NCBI GenBank assembly: GCA_016181405.1
Contig: JACOZJ010000003.1
Location: 1-42,748, forward strand
Reading direction: 5' to 3'
From: Candidatus Wildermuthbacteria bacterium
GTDB taxonomy: Bacteria > Patescibacteriota > Minisyncoccia > Minisyncoccales > UBA10102
DNA: 42,748 nucleotides
Notes under the pieces: model-generated
The model's database searches: none
Told to the model about the DNA's origin: nothing
The model's input: only the letters and a program-made list of their open reading frames with translations
Program-made: the position numbers and the translations under genes
Shown: positions 23,464 through 31,539 of the stretch, in pieces
How positions within the stretch are numbered: the stretch's first letter is position 1
How the letters are laid out: every line of letters starts with the position of its first letter

Positions 23464-23856
23464 ATGGCAAAATCGACAGTCCGCCAGCCCGCTTCGCAGC
23501 CAGCCTCGCCAAGGCTAGGCGGGCGAGGCACGCCGGCGGGGGAAAAAGGAACACAGCAGAAGCTGAGGATTAAGATTTCCGCGTATGACCACAAGGTCAT
23601 CGATGCTTCCTGCAAGCAGATTATTGATACAGTGCTCAGACAAGGGTGTGAGTTGGTAGGTCCTGTGCCTCTCCCAACCGCCATCCGGAAGTATACGGTA
23701 AACCGGTCTTCATTTGTGCATAAAGACGCGCGAGAGCAGTATGAAATGCGGACACACAAGCGGTTAATAGACATTTTGAGCCCGAATCCGAAAGTTATCG
23801 ATGCTCTCACAAGCTTGAATTTGCCAGCGGGGGTAGACATCGAGATTAAAATGTGA
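23464..23856 (+). CDS. rpsJ: Ribosomal protein uS10 with an N-terminal insert
   Basis: The 130-residue S10 is about 25-30 residues longer than usual. The core is standard from QKLRIKISAYDHKVIDASCKQI through PLPTAIRKYTVNRSSFVHKDAREQYEMRTHKRLIDI to the C-terminal LPAGVDIEIKM. The excess is an N-terminal segment, QPASQPASPRLGGRGTPAGEKG, encoded by GC-rich palindromic DNA. It is therefore probably an insertion tolerated in the flexible N-terminus. S10 sits in the head of the 30S subunit and also binds NusB in antitermination. tuf ends just upstream with its own terminator; no good promoter for rpsJ was found. Confidence 0.95.
   Translation: MAKSTVRQPASQPASPRLGGRGTPAGEKGTQQKLRIKISAYDHKVIDASCKQIIDTVLRQGCELVGPVPLPTAIRKYTVNRSSFVHKDAREQYEMRTHKRLIDILSPNPKVIDALTSLNLPAGVDIEIKM
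23481..23545 (+). repeat. In-frame palindromic insert in rpsJ
   Basis: GCCTCGCC (23503-23510) and GGCGAGGC (23522-23529) form an 8-bp stem, with CCCGC/GGCGGG segments outside. The DNA is much richer in GC than the rest of rpsJ. It keeps the reading frame and encodes the extra N-terminal residues. Confidence 0.55.
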
Positions 23857-23862
23857 TATATA
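23834..23862 (+). promoter_or_regulatory. Promoter in the rpsJ-rplC gap
   Basis: TAGACA (23834-23839), a 17-bp spacer and an extended -10, TGA-TATATA (23854-23862), overlapping the rpsJ stop codon. The predicted start near 23869 gives a leader of about 95 nt to rplC that contains the hairpin at 23932. Confidence 0.5.
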
Positions 23863-23908
23863 ACAAGCAAATGATTTTTTGCTTTATCAACGCCTAAAAT
23901 CTAAGGTA

Positions 23909-23954
23909 CTAACCTGAAAGCGGGCCGCAAGCCGGGGGTTAGACCCCCGGTTTT
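23909..23954 (+). promoter_or_regulatory. Possible transcription attenuator before rplC
   Basis: CCGGGGG (23932-23938) and CCCCCGG (23944-23950) with a TTAGA loop and a following TTTT look like an intrinsic terminator. An upstream CTAACC (23909-23914) is complementary to GGTTAG (23937-23942), which overlaps the terminator stem and loop, so a competing antiterminator fold is possible. Nothing here shows what would control the switch. Confidence 0.5.
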
Positions 23955-23964
23955 GTGTGAAGTT

Positions 23965-24555
23965 ATGAAAGCGATATTAGGTAAAAAAATTGGAATGACG
24001 CAGATATTCCAGAACGAAAAGGTAGTTCCCATTACCTTAGTTCAGGCTGGGCCTTGTAAGATTACGCAAGTGAAAACGCAAGAGAAAGATGGGTATGACG
24101 CAATTCAGGTGGGATTTGAGGAAATAACCAAGAAAAAGAAGCTTACAAAATCCAAGAAACAAAAGCCATTTGTTTCTATACGTGAGTTTCGCGGAGGAGA
24201 CGGAAAAAGTGAGGCAGGAAATATGGTTGATGTTTCAGTATTCCAGGAAGGCGATATAGTGCGTGTTGCGGGAATCTCAAAGGGAAAAGGGTTTCAGGGT
24301 GCCGTGAAACGACACGGATTTTCAGGCAGAAATCAGTCGCATGGTGTGAAGCACGAACATCGAACACTTGGGTCTACAGGAATGCGTTTTCCGCAACGGG
24401 TGATCAAGGGCAGGAGGATGCCGGGACGCATGGGTTCAGAACGGGTGACAGTGAAGAACTTAAAAATCGCGAGGGTGGATAAAGAGAACAATATACTAGC
24501 GATACAGGGAGCGGTTCCCGGACGTCCGGGTACGCTGCTCGAAATCCGCGGATAA
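23965..24555 (+). CDS. rplC: Ribosomal protein uL3
   Basis: The 196-residue protein starts MKAILGKKIGMTQIF, the standard L3 N-terminus. The track's start at 23953 is a TTG inside the attenuator tail and adds four unlikely residues. FKGKGFQGAVKRHGFSGRNQSHGVKHEHRTLGSTGM and MPGRMG mark the loop that reaches the peptidyl-transferase centre. L3 is an early assembly protein of the 50S subunit. It is the first gene after the candidate attenuator, so the long L3-to-Map unit may be controlled here. Confidence 0.97.
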   Translation: MKAILGKKIGMTQIFQNEKVVPITLVQAGPCKITQVKTQEKDGYDAIQVGFEEITKKKKLTKSKKQKPFVSIREFRGGDGKSEAGNMVDVSVFQEGDIVRVAGISKGKGFQGAVKRHGFSGRNQSHGVKHEHRTLGSTGMRFPQRVIKGRRMPGRMGSERVTVKNLKIARVDKENNILAIQGAVPGRPGTLLEIRG

Positions 24556-24565
24556 CGATATACGT

Positions 24566-25201
24566 ATGAGTATCAGCGTGAAAACATACAACAGCGAAGG
24601 TAAAGAGGTGGGAACAATGAAGTTGCCCGAGAAGATTTTTGGTGTTGAGCTGAATTCTGATTTGGTGCATCGCGTGATGGTGTTGCAACAGGCAAACCGG
24701 CGCCAGATTTTAGCTGATACCAAAGGGCGGGGCGAGGTTTCTGGCGGCGGGAGAAAACCCTGGGCTCAAAAGCATACAGGGAGAGCTCGCCACGGCTCGA
24801 TTCGTTCGCCTATTTGGAAAGGAGGCGGCGTGACACATGGGCCGAGCGCAGAACGCAATTTTGTGAAAAAGATCAATAAGAAAATGCGCAGAAAGGCGCT
24901 TTCCATGGTTCTTTCTGCAAAGGCGAAAGGGGATTTGCTGGTTTTATTGGAAGACTTGAAACTTGAACGCGGCAAAACCAAGGAGCTGGCAGCTCTGCTG
25001 CGAAAGTTGCCCTGCGATAATAAGCGGTTATTGCTGGTTTTGCCCGCAATGAATCAAGAACTTATCCATGCAGGGAATAATCTTGCTTTCGCAAAAACAA
25101 TGCAGGCACGCGAGCTCAATGTATTGGATTTGGTGCAGGCAAAGTATTTGGTGATGCCAAAAGATTCTGTGCGAGTAATCGAGGAAACATTTGTGAAGTA
25201 A
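24566..25201 (+). CDS. rplD: Ribosomal protein uL4
   Basis: The 211-residue protein has the L4 hallmark RQILADTKGRGEVSGGGRKPWAQKHTGRARHGSIRSPIWKGGGVTHGP loop, which lines the polypeptide exit tunnel, and the C-terminal globular part with NVLDLVQAKYLVM. In E. coli L4 also represses its own operon; whether that applies to the attenuator upstream of rplC is unknown. It lies 10 nt after rplC and 1 nt before rplW. Confidence 0.97.
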   Translation: MSISVKTYNSEGKEVGTMKLPEKIFGVELNSDLVHRVMVLQQANRRQILADTKGRGEVSGGGRKPWAQKHTGRARHGSIRSPIWKGGGVTHGPSAERNFVKKINKKMRRKALSMVLSAKAKGDLLVLLEDLKLERGKTKELAALLRKLPCDNKRLLLVLPAMNQELIHAGNNLAFAKTMQARELNVLDLVQAKYLVMPKDSVRVIEETFVK

Positions 25202-25202
25202 T

Positions 25203-25619
25203 ATGGCTGCTTTAAATATTTTTGAAAAAAAGAAACCCGCCGCAAAGCAGCCGAAGGCTGCTAAACAGGCGGGCCCGCCGCAATCTGGTGGAGGCAGTTT
25301 GGGCGGGAAAACGGAAAAGGGTCAGCCTAGGATGGAAACAGCGGCGATCCAGCATCTTATTAGGCCTCATATTACGGAAAAAGCGACTGATTTGGCCTCA
25401 AAGAATCAGTATGTGTTTGTGGTAGATTCTTCGGCAAGTAAAAGAGAAATTGGAAGGGATGTGGCAAATAAGTATGGCGTAACCGTGCTGAAGACGCGAA
25501 TCGTGAACGTGCATCCAAAGAAAATGCGATTGGGAAGGACGCAGGGGATGAAGAAAGGGTACAAGAAGGCTATAGTACAAATAAAAATGGGAGAAAAAAT
25601 AGAGATTTTGCCAACGTAG
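25203..25619 (+). CDS. rplW: Ribosomal protein uL23 with a long N-terminal extension
   Basis: The 138-residue L23 is about 40 residues longer than usual. The core begins near residue 46 with AIQHLIRPHITEKATDLASKNQYVFVVDSSASKREIGRDVANKYGV and ends in KKAIVQIKMGEKIEIL. The extension is Lys/Ala/Pro/Gly-rich low-complexity sequence and is encoded partly by a GGCGGGCCCGCC palindrome. L23 lies at the tunnel exit and is the docking site for SRP and trigger factor, so the tail would project near the nascent chain. Confidence 0.95.
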   Translation: MAALNIFEKKKPAAKQPKAAKQAGPPQSGGGSLGGKTEKGQPRMETAAIQHLIRPHITEKATDLASKNQYVFVVDSSASKREIGRDVANKYGVTVLKTRIVNVHPKKMRLGRTQGMKKGYKKAIVQIKMGEKIEILPT

Positions 25620-25631
25620 TGTTCAGAAACT

Positions 25632-26423
25632 ATGCAACGAGGAATTATTACAAAAAAGAAACCCGAAAAGCAATTGCTTATGCGCCTCCCAAAAAGCGGA
25701 GGGCGGGGTAATACTGGGCGCATTACAATACGGCATCGAGGAGGAGGGGCAAGGAAACTCTACCGGAAGATTATGTTCGGGCAAACTCAGCTTGGGCAAA
25801 AAGGGCAGGTTCGCGCAATCGAATACGATCCCAATCGGAACGCATTGATTATGCTTATAGAGTATACAAACGGATCCAAATTCTATATGTTAGCCCCTCA
25901 TGGGATTCGAGTGGGAGATGAGATTTTGTGCGATGAAAAAACTGATGTGAAAATAGGAAATCGGATGAAGCTGAAAAATGTTCCGCCGGGCGAACAAATA
26001 TACAACATTGAGTTGATACCTGGTCAGGGAGGAACAATAGTTCGCTCCGCCGGAAATTCAGCGCGCGTGGAAGCGCACGAGGGCAAGTACACGCAGCTCG
26101 CATTTCCGTCAAGCGAAATAAGGAGAGTGCTGGGCGAGTCTTTCTGTTCTATTGGGATGGTTTCAAATCCGGAATTCATGTATGAACGAGTAAAAAACGC
26201 GGGGCGTTCGCGACTCAAAGGGCGAAGACCTCATGTGCGCGGGACCGCTATGAATCCTGTGGATCATCCGCATGGAGGCGGAGAGGGAAGGCAGCCCATT
26301 GGTTTGAAATATCCAAAAACTCCGTGGGGTAAACCAGCACTCGGAGTGAAAACCAGAAGATCGAAGAAGTGGACGAATACGTTTATTATATCGAGAAGAA
26401 AGAAGAAAAAGAAAGAAAGATAA
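25632..26423 (+). CDS. rplB: Ribosomal protein uL2
   Basis: The 263-residue L2 is slightly shorter than the usual 275 residues. It has GGRGNTGRITIRHRGGGARKLYR, the central IELIPGQGGTIVRSAGNSARV, and the peptidyl-transferase-proximal RPHVRGTAMNPVDHPHGGGEGRQPIG with its conserved His. The C-terminus is very basic. Essential for subunit joining and peptide-bond formation. Confidence 0.98.
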   Translation: MQRGIITKKKPEKQLLMRLPKSGGRGNTGRITIRHRGGGARKLYRKIMFGQTQLGQKGQVRAIEYDPNRNALIMLIEYTNGSKFYMLAPHGIRVGDEILCDEKTDVKIGNRMKLKNVPPGEQIYNIELIPGQGGTIVRSAGNSARVEAHEGKYTQLAFPSSEIRRVLGESFCSIGMVSNPEFMYERVKNAGRSRLKGRRPHVRGTAMNPVDHPHGGGEGRQPIGLKYPKTPWGKPALGVKTRRSKKWTNTFIISRRKKKKKER

Positions 26424-26426
26424 ACT

Positions 26427-26744
26427 ATGGCACGATCGCTGAAAAAAGGACCATATATCGACGAGCGACTGCTTCAAAAGCTGAAAGGCGTGAAGCCCGA
26501 TGGCAAGACCGCGGTAAAAACGTGGTCGCGCTCAGCAGTCATTACTCCTGAAATGGTGGGATTTATCTTTGCTGTGCATAATGGAAAGACTTTTTTAAAT
26601 GTAAATGTAGCAGAGGCGATGGTAGGGCATAAGTTGGGAGAATTTTCGCCATCAACCAAGTTTTCAAGACATGGAGGGAAAATGCAAAAGGAAATAGAGC
26701 AGGGTCAAGTGGCGAACCCTCGAGTTGCGCCCAAGAAAGAATAA
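26427..26744 (+). CDS. rpsS: Ribosomal protein uS19
   Basis: The 105-residue protein starts MARSLKKGPYIDERLLQKL, with WSRSAVITPEMVGFIFAVHNGKTF and GHKLGEFSPSTKFSRHGGK, all diagnostic for S19 in the head of the 30S subunit. The C-terminal tail is about 12 residues longer than in E. coli. Confidence 0.97.
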   Translation: MARSLKKGPYIDERLLQKLKGVKPDGKTAVKTWSRSAVITPEMVGFIFAVHNGKTFLNVNVAEAMVGHKLGEFSPSTKFSRHGGKMQKEIEQGQVANPRVAPKKE

Positions 26745-26750
26745 AAGCAT

Positions 26751-27263
26751 ATGCAGTCAAAGGCAACATTGCGATATTTAAGAATTGCGCCCCGGAAAGT
26801 CAGACTCGTCGCAGAGTTGATACGCGGGAAAAAAACGAGCGAAGCAAACGCTATACTGCGTTTTTGTACGAAAAACGCAGCTAATCCTTTGCAGAAAATA
26901 CTTCAATCCGCTCTGGCCTCCGCAGTTAATAATTTTCAGCTCGATGAGGCGAATTTGTATATCGCAAAACTTGATGTGCAGGAGGGTTCGAAACTCAAGC
27001 GATATCGCCCGCGCGCGCGTGGACGAGCTTATCCTATTGAAAAAAAGACTTCCCATATTACCATGGTGCTCGATGAAATTGTTCCGACCGAAGGAGCTAA
27101 GAAAAGGAAATCTGTTCAGGGCAAGAAGAAAACCGAGGTGGGTACGCCGCAATCAACCAAAGCTGATTTGAGCGGGAAGCCAAAGTTTCGCGCAGAAAGG
27201 GAAATTGCGCAAGCAAAAAGAAATGCGAGAACTGCGAGATTCTTTAGAAGAAAAACGGTTTAA
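26751..27263 (+). CDS. rplV: Ribosomal protein uL22 with a C-terminal extension
   Basis: The L22 core occupies residues about 1-113: RYLRIAPRKVRLVAELIRGK, PLQKILQSALASAVNN and the tunnel-lining hairpin around KRYRPRARGRAYPIEKKTSHITMVL. Another roughly 55 basic residues (KKRKSVQGKKKTEV...FFRRKTV) follow. The family is usually about 110-115 residues, so the tail is a real extension of unknown role. The stop shares a base with an ATG at 27263. Confidence 0.96.
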   Translation: MQSKATLRYLRIAPRKVRLVAELIRGKKTSEANAILRFCTKNAANPLQKILQSALASAVNNFQLDEANLYIAKLDVQEGSKLKRYRPRARGRAYPIEKKTSHITMVLDEIVPTEGAKKRKSVQGKKKTEVGTPQSTKADLSGKPKFRAEREIAQAKRNARTARFFRRKTV

Positions 27264-27268
27264 TGATT

Positions 27269-27967
27269 ATGGCGCACAAAGTTCACCCAAAAATATTCCG
27301 TACAAGAGAAACAGCCGACTGGTATTCGCGCTGGTTCGAACGGGCTGCATATCCGGAAGCCCTGCGCGAGGACTACTTGATACGTTCGCATATTATCAAG
27401 AAATTGAAAGAAGCCGGCATAGAAAGTGTGGAGATTGAACGCTTTGCAGGGAAAATTTTGATTATCATTAATACGTCACGGCCGGGATTGCTGATTGGGC
27501 GTGGGGGTTCTGGCATTGAAGAGTTGCGCAAAGCGCTTGTAAAAATTTTGGAAACGGATAAAAAGAGTAGATATCGGAGTGCCCACCTTGAGCCGGCGAT
27601 GAGGGCAGTCGATAGCCGGAAACGAGAAATTCGCCTGGAAATACGGGAGATTAAAAATCCTTGGGCTTCAGCCTCTTTGACAGCTCAATGGATTGCACAG
27701 CAGCTTGAAAAGCGAATGCCGCACCGTAAAGTAATGAAGCAGGCAATCGGAAAGGTGATGGCGAACAAGGAAATTGAAGGTGTGCGAGTAGAAGTATCAG
27801 GAAGGTTGGGAGGTACTGATATTGCCAGGAGAGAGAAGTTAAGCATGGGAAGACTGCCTTTGCAAACATTGCGCGCCCGAATTGATTACGCGTTGCGAGA
27901 AGCGAAAACCACATACGGAATGATTGGAGTGAAAGTATGGATGTATAAGGGAGAAAAATTTGACTAG
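27269..27967 (+). CDS. rpsC: Ribosomal protein uS3
   Basis: The protein has about 232 residues: MAHKVHPKIFRT start, KH domain with LLIGRGGSGIEELRKAL, and the C-terminal VRVEVSGRLGGTDIARREKLSMGRLPLQTLRARIDYALREAKTTYG. S3 forms part of the mRNA entry channel. The track starts at 27263 (MIMAHK), where TAATG overlaps the rplV stop; I prefer 27269 because family members begin M(G/A)HKVHP, but a coupled start at 27263 is possible. Confidence 0.96.
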   Translation: MAHKVHPKIFRTRETADWYSRWFERAAYPEALREDYLIRSHIIKKLKEAGIESVEIERFAGKILIIINTSRPGLLIGRGGSGIEELRKALVKILETDKKSRYRSAHLEPAMRAVDSRKREIRLEIREIKNPWASASLTAQWIAQQLEKRMPHRKVMKQAIGKVMANKEIEGVRVEVSGRLGGTDIARREKLSMGRLPLQTLRARIDYALREAKTTYGMIGVKVWMYKGEKFD

Positions 27968-27969
27968 TT

Positions 27970-28380
27970 ATGCTTACGCCCAAAAAGGTAAAACATAGAA
28001 AATGGATGAAGGGAAGATCCCGAGCGAAAGGAGTAGAATCTCGGGGAACCGAAATCTCTTTCGGCTCTTACGGTTTGAAATCCGAAGGGACGAAGTGGGT
28101 TTCAGCCCGGCAGCTAGAAGCCTCCCGGCGAGCAATTATCCGGTATTTGCGTAAAGGAGGAAAGATGTGGACTCGTGTATTCCCAGACAAACCGATTACC
28201 AAAAAGGGCGCGGAAGTGCCAATGGGTGGCGGGAAAGGCGGCGTAGATCATTATGCGGTGGCCGTGAAGCCCGGAAGAATGCTTTTTGAGGTAGATGGTT
28301 TGGGAGAAGAAGCTGCGCGAGACGCATTACGCAAAGCAGCGGCAAAATTACCCTTAAAGACGAAAATTGTGAAACGTTAA
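27970..28380 (+). CDS. rplP: Ribosomal protein uL16
   Basis: The 136-residue protein is of normal length. MLTPKKVKHRKWMKGRSRAKG, SFGSYGLKSEG.KWVSARQLEASRRAI and KPGRMLFEVDGLGEEAARDALRKAAAKLP are the L16 signatures. It sits near the A-site tRNA elbow and is a late assembly protein. It begins 2 nt after the rpsC stop. Confidence 0.97.
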   Translation: MLTPKKVKHRKWMKGRSRAKGVESRGTEISFGSYGLKSEGTKWVSARQLEASRRAIIRYLRKGGKMWTRVFPDKPITKKGAEVPMGGGKGGVDHYAVAVKPGRMLFEVDGLGEEAARDALRKAAAKLPLKTKIVKR

Positions 28381-28386
28381 ATCCGC

Positions 28387-28572
28387 ATGGAGACTTTTGA
28401 TTTACAGAAAAAAACTATGACAGAGTTGCAGAAGATGCTTAGAGAGGAACGCGCAAAACTTCAACAGTTGCGGTTTGATTTGCCCGGAGGCAAGGTAAAA
28501 AATGTGCGCGGGATTCGAGAGATACGAAGAAGCATCGCGCGAATATTAACGTTGATAAGACAGAAACAGTAG
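28387..28572 (+). CDS. rpmC: Ribosomal protein uL29
   Basis: This 61-residue helical protein has the L29 pattern: [54 protein letters not shown]. It lies beside L23 at the tunnel exit. Length is typical. Confidence 0.93.
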   Translation: METFDLQKKTMTELQKMLREERAKLQQLRFDLPGGKVKNVRGIREIRRSIARILTLIRQKQ

Positions 28573-28576
28573 AGCT

Positions 28577-28810
28577 ATGAGCAAACGAAGGTTAACTGGA
28601 ATAATTGTTTCAGACAAGATGACAAAGACTGTGGTAGTGGAAACGGTGAGATTCAAGCAGCATCCCAAATATCTGCGGCGTATTCAGATACACGAAAGAT
28701 ACAAGGCGCACGATGAGAAGGGGGAATTTCATACTGGCGATAGAGTTGTTATTGAAGAATCAAGGCCTTTGAGTAAGGATAAACGTTGGAGAGTAGTAGA
28801 AAAATTATGA
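28577..28810 (+). CDS. rpsQ: Ribosomal protein uS17
   Basis: This 77-residue protein starts [37 protein letters not shown] and has [24 protein letters not shown], the S17 OB-fold signature. Its stop overlaps the rplN start (ATGA). Confidence 0.96.
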   Translation: MSKRRLTGIIVSDKMTKTVVVETVRFKQHPKYLRRIQIHERYKAHDEKGEFHTGDRVVIEESRPLSKDKRWRVVEKL

Positions 28811-29175
28811 TTCAACCAAGAACCAAACTCAAAGTTGCAGATAACACCGGGGCAAAAATCATCCAGTGTTTTCACGTTATGGGAGGTACGCGCCGTCGAT
28901 ATGCGCAAATTGGCGATGTGATTGTTGCTGCCGTCAAGGAAGCGGAACCCAGAAGAACGGTAAAAAAGCACGAGGTTGTCCGGGCGGTTGTGGTGCGGCA
29001 GAAAAAACCATTTCGGCGCGAAGACGGTTCGTATATCGCTTTTAGCGAAAACGCAGCCGTTCTTTTGGAGAAAGAACAAGAGCCAAAGGGTGGAAGGGTA
29101 TTCGGCCCGATTCCGCGAGAAATACGCGATAAAGGATTTACGAAGATTGCAGCGCTAGCTCCCGAAATATTATGA
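28807..29175 (+). CDS. rplN: Ribosomal protein uL14
   Basis: This 122-residue protein is of canonical length when started at the ATG at 28807 ([17 protein letters not shown]). The track start at 28786 lies in the S17 gene and adds seven unrelated residues. [45 protein letters not shown] and [26 protein letters not shown] are diagnostic. L14 forms an inter-subunit bridge. Confidence 0.97.
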   Translation: MIQPRTKLKVADNTGAKIIQCFHVMGGTRRRYAQIGDVIVAAVKEAEPRRTVKKHEVVRAVVVRQKKPFRREDGSYIAFSENAAVLLEKEQEPKGGRVFGPIPREIRDKGFTKIAALAPEIL

Positions 29176-29477
29176 GAGTCAAGAAAGGTGACAATGTAAT
29201 AGTGACTAGTGGGAAAGATCGAGGAAAGAAAGGAAAGGTTTTGAGGGCGCTTCCGCGTGAGGCAAGAATAGTTGTCGAGGGAGTTAACATACGCAAAAAA
29301 CACGTCAAGGCAAAACGTGCAGATCAGAAGGGGCAGATTGTGGAGATGCCGGCTATGTTTTCTGTTTCTTCGGTAAAGCTCGTATGCGAAAAATGCGGAA
29401 AGCCGACACGAGTGGGCTACGCAGTGACAGGGAAGAAAAAGTCGCGGATATGCAAAAAATGCGGAGCGGAAATCTAA
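29172..29477 (+). CDS. rplX: Ribosomal protein uL24
   Basis: This 101-residue protein starts inside the rplN stop (ATGA). The KOW motif [28 protein letters not shown] and [14 protein letters not shown] identify L24, an assembly initiator. The C-terminus has [10 protein letters not shown]...ICKKCG, a four-Cys zinc-binding arrangement. Confidence 0.97.
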   Translation: MRVKKGDNVIVTSGKDRGKKGKVLRALPREARIVVEGVNIRKKHVKAKRADQKGQIVEMPAMFSVSSVKLVCEKCGKPTRVGYAVTGKKKSRICKKCGAEI

Positions 29478-29478
29478 T

Positions 29479-30039
29479 ATGACAGGCTTAAAAGAAAAAT
29501 ACGAAAAAGAGGTTATTCCCGCTATGATGAAGAAGTTTGGCTACAAAAGCGTCATGGCTGTTCCACGTTTGGAGAAAGTGGTGCTAAACACCGGATTTGG
29601 CAAATTAATTACCGCGAAATCTGGCGATGATCATCGGAAAACGCTGGAGGCGATTTTAGGAGATATGTCGAGTATCGCCGGCCAGCGCGCCATGCTCACC
29701 CGAGCCAAGCAGTCTGTCGCCGGCTTTAAGCTTCGCGCGGGAACGCCCATAGGGGCCAAGGTAACATTACGGGGCGCTAGAGTGTACGGTTTCCTTGAAC
29801 GATTGATTCATGTGGTGCTTCCGCGTTCAAGAGATTTTCGCGGATTGCCAGTTTCCAATGTTGATGAAAGAGGGAATCTCGCGGTTGGCATTCGAGAGCA
29901 TATCTTTTTCCCGGAGGTTTCCCCAGAGAAGGCAAGAGATATTTTCGGACTCCAGGTAACAGTTACGACAACTGCGAAAAGCAAGGAAGAAGGGTTAGAG
30001 TTATTCCGTTTGTTAGGATTTCCCATTAAACATGATTAA
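29479..30039 (+). CDS. rplE: Ribosomal protein uL5
   Basis: The protein has 186 residues: [42 protein letters not shown]-like [33 protein letters not shown] and the C-terminal [30 protein letters not shown]5 binds 5S rRNA and the P-site tRNA elbow. Length is normal. Confidence 0.97.
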   Translation: MTGLKEKYEKEVIPAMMKKFGYKSVMAVPRLEKVVLNTGFGKLITAKSGDDHRKTLEAILGDMSSIAGQRAMLTRAKQSVAGFKLRAGTPIGAKVTLRGARVYGFLERLIHVVLPRSRDFRGLPVSNVDERGNLAVGIREHIFFPEVSPEKARDIFGLQVTVTTTAKSKEEGLELFRLLGFPIKHD

Positions 30040-30044
30040 CGAAT

Positions 30045-30230
30045 ATGGCAAGTAAAGCCCACATTTCAAAATCAAAGAAAAAGCCAAAATTTTCAAGCCG
30101 GACTCTGAACCGATGTTTTCGCTGCGGAAGAAAGCGCGGGTATATGCGGGATTTTGACTTATGCCGCATTTGTTTTCGAGAAATGGCAAACCAGGGATTA
30201 ATACCGGGGATTACGAAATCAAGTTGGTAA
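30045..30230 (+). CDS. rpsZ: Ribosomal protein uS14, zinc-binding type Z
   Basis: This 61-residue protein is the short, zinc-binding form of S14, with [38 protein letters not shown] giving two CxxC pairs. It lies between rplE and rpsH as in the standard spc operon. Confidence 0.97.
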   Translation: MASKAHISKSKKKPKFSSRTLNRCFRCGRKRGYMRDFDLCRICFREMANQGLIPGITKSSW

Positions 30231-30237
30231 CTTACCT

Positions 30238-30627
30238 ATGCAAGATCCAATCGCAGACATGCTTAATCGTTTAGTAAACGCCCAAGCCGTGAAAAAAGAA
30301 ACGGTGGAAGTTCCGTTTTCGCAGATCAAATATGCGATTGCGAAAATTTTGGAAAGCAAGGGATTTGTAAAAAGCGTAGAGTTCAAGGGCAAGCGGACAA
30401 AGAAGCTCATCGAGATTGCTTTGCTTTATCCGGAAGGATTTCCGCGAATCGAAGGAGTTAAGCGTATTTCCAAGCCCGGGCAAAGAGTATACGCGCCCAC
30501 CCAGAAGATACGGCGTATACGAAGCGGCAAAGGGATTGCGATTATTTCCACTTCGAAAGGGTTGATGACAAATCAGGAAGCGCAAAAACAAAAAGTAGGA
30601 GGAGAAATACTTTGCGAAATTTATTAA
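30238..30627 (+). CDS. rpsH: Ribosomal protein uS8
   Basis: The 129-residue protein starts MQDPIADMLNRLVNAQAVKKETVEVPFSQIKYAIAKILESKGFV and ends GKGIAIISTSKGLMTNQEAQKQKVGGEILCEIY, the S8 signatures. S8 binds helix 21 of 16S rRNA, and in E. coli it represses its operon. Normal length. Confidence 0.97.
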   Translation: MQDPIADMLNRLVNAQAVKKETVEVPFSQIKYAIAKILESKGFVKSVEFKGKRTKKLIEIALLYPEGFPRIEGVKRISKPGQRVYAPTQKIRRIRSGKGIAIISTSKGLMTNQEAQKQKVGGEILCEIY

Positions 30628-30631
30628 GGAT

Positions 30632-31186
30632 ATGAGCAGAATCGGAAAAAAACCAATTGAAATACCACAAGGGGTGCAGGTGCAGGTTGAAGGAAGAAAG
30701 GTGCTGGTGAAAGGGCCAAAGGGAGAACTCTCGCGTGAGTTTCGCCCCGAGGTTGCTATTGAGCAGAAAGATGGTAGCATGATTGTGAATTCATTGAGTA
30801 ATTCTAAGCTGGGAAAGTCTTTATGGGGGTTATCGCGCACGCTGCTTGCAAACATGATTCAGGGTGTTTCTCAAGGGTACGCGAAACGGCTGGAAATCGA
30901 AGGGGTAGGGTATAAGGCTGCAATGGAAGGTAATTCTTTGGCATTGAATGTAGGTTTTAGCAACCCCGTGAAAATGGAGCTTCCCCCACATACAACGGTT
31001 TCGGTTGAGAAGAATATTATTACGGTGAGCGGAATTGATAAAGAAGAAGTTGGACAGTTTGCGGCAAGCATTAGAAAGGTGCGAGTTCCTGAACCTTATA
31101 AGGGGAAAGGCATTCGATACGAAGGCGAAATTATACGTCGAAAACTTGGGAAGAAGGCGGCAACTGCTGCAGGGAGTAAGGCCTAA
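30632..31186 (+). CDS. rplF: Ribosomal protein uL6
   Basis: The 184-residue protein starts MSRIGKKPIEIPQGVQVQVEGRKVLVKGPKGELSR and has the C-terminal VRVPEPYKGKGIRYEGEIIRRKLGKKA motif. L6 lies near the GTPase-associated region. Normal length. Confidence 0.97.
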   Translation: MSRIGKKPIEIPQGVQVQVEGRKVLVKGPKGELSREFRPEVAIEQKDGSMIVNSLSNSKLGKSLWGLSRTLLANMIQGVSQGYAKRLEIEGVGYKAAMEGNSLALNVGFSNPVKMELPPHTTVSVEKNIITVSGIDKEEVGQFAASIRKVRVPEPYKGKGIRYEGEIIRRKLGKKAATAAGSKA

Positions 31187-31187
31187 T

Positions 31188-31538
31188 ATGATTGAGGAAA
31201 CAAAGAGAGAAAAAAGAATACGGCGCCATAGGCGGATACGTGCGAGAATCACGGGGAATGCGGCAAGGCCGCGTTTGGCAGTGTTCCGTTCGAACAAACA
31301 TTTGTACGTTCAGTTGATTGACGACGAGAAGGGGCATGTGCTTGCTTCTTTTTCGGATATGAATTTCAAATCCAAGGAGAAGAAAGGAGAGGTTTCGAAA
31401 GAAATTGGCAAACGCATTGCGCAGGCGGCGAAGGATCAAAAAATCGGATCGATTGTGTTTGATCGGAGTGGATATAAATACCATGGGCACGTAAAGGTCT
31501 TAGCAGAAGAAATACGCTCGCAGGGCATTGTATTTTAA
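31188..31538 (+). CDS. rplR: Ribosomal protein uL18
   Basis: The 116-residue protein starts at the ATG at 31188, one base after the rplF stop; the longer ORF of the track reads through rplF in another frame. KRIRRHRRIRARITGNAARPRLAVFRSNKHLYVQLIDDEKGHVLASFS and VFDRSGYKYHGHVKVLAEEIRSQGIVF identify L18, which binds 5S rRNA with L5. Confidence 0.96.
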   Translation: MIEETKREKRIRRHRRIRARITGNAARPRLAVFRSNKHLYVQLIDDEKGHVLASFSDMNFKSKEKKGEVSKEIGKRIAQAAKDQKIGSIVFDRSGYKYHGHVKVLAEEIRSQGIVF

Positions 31539-31539
31539 T

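Noticed and set aside
31035-31187. Extended start of the L18 ORF
   Set aside because: This part lies within rplF in another frame; the L18 N-terminus begins at 31188.
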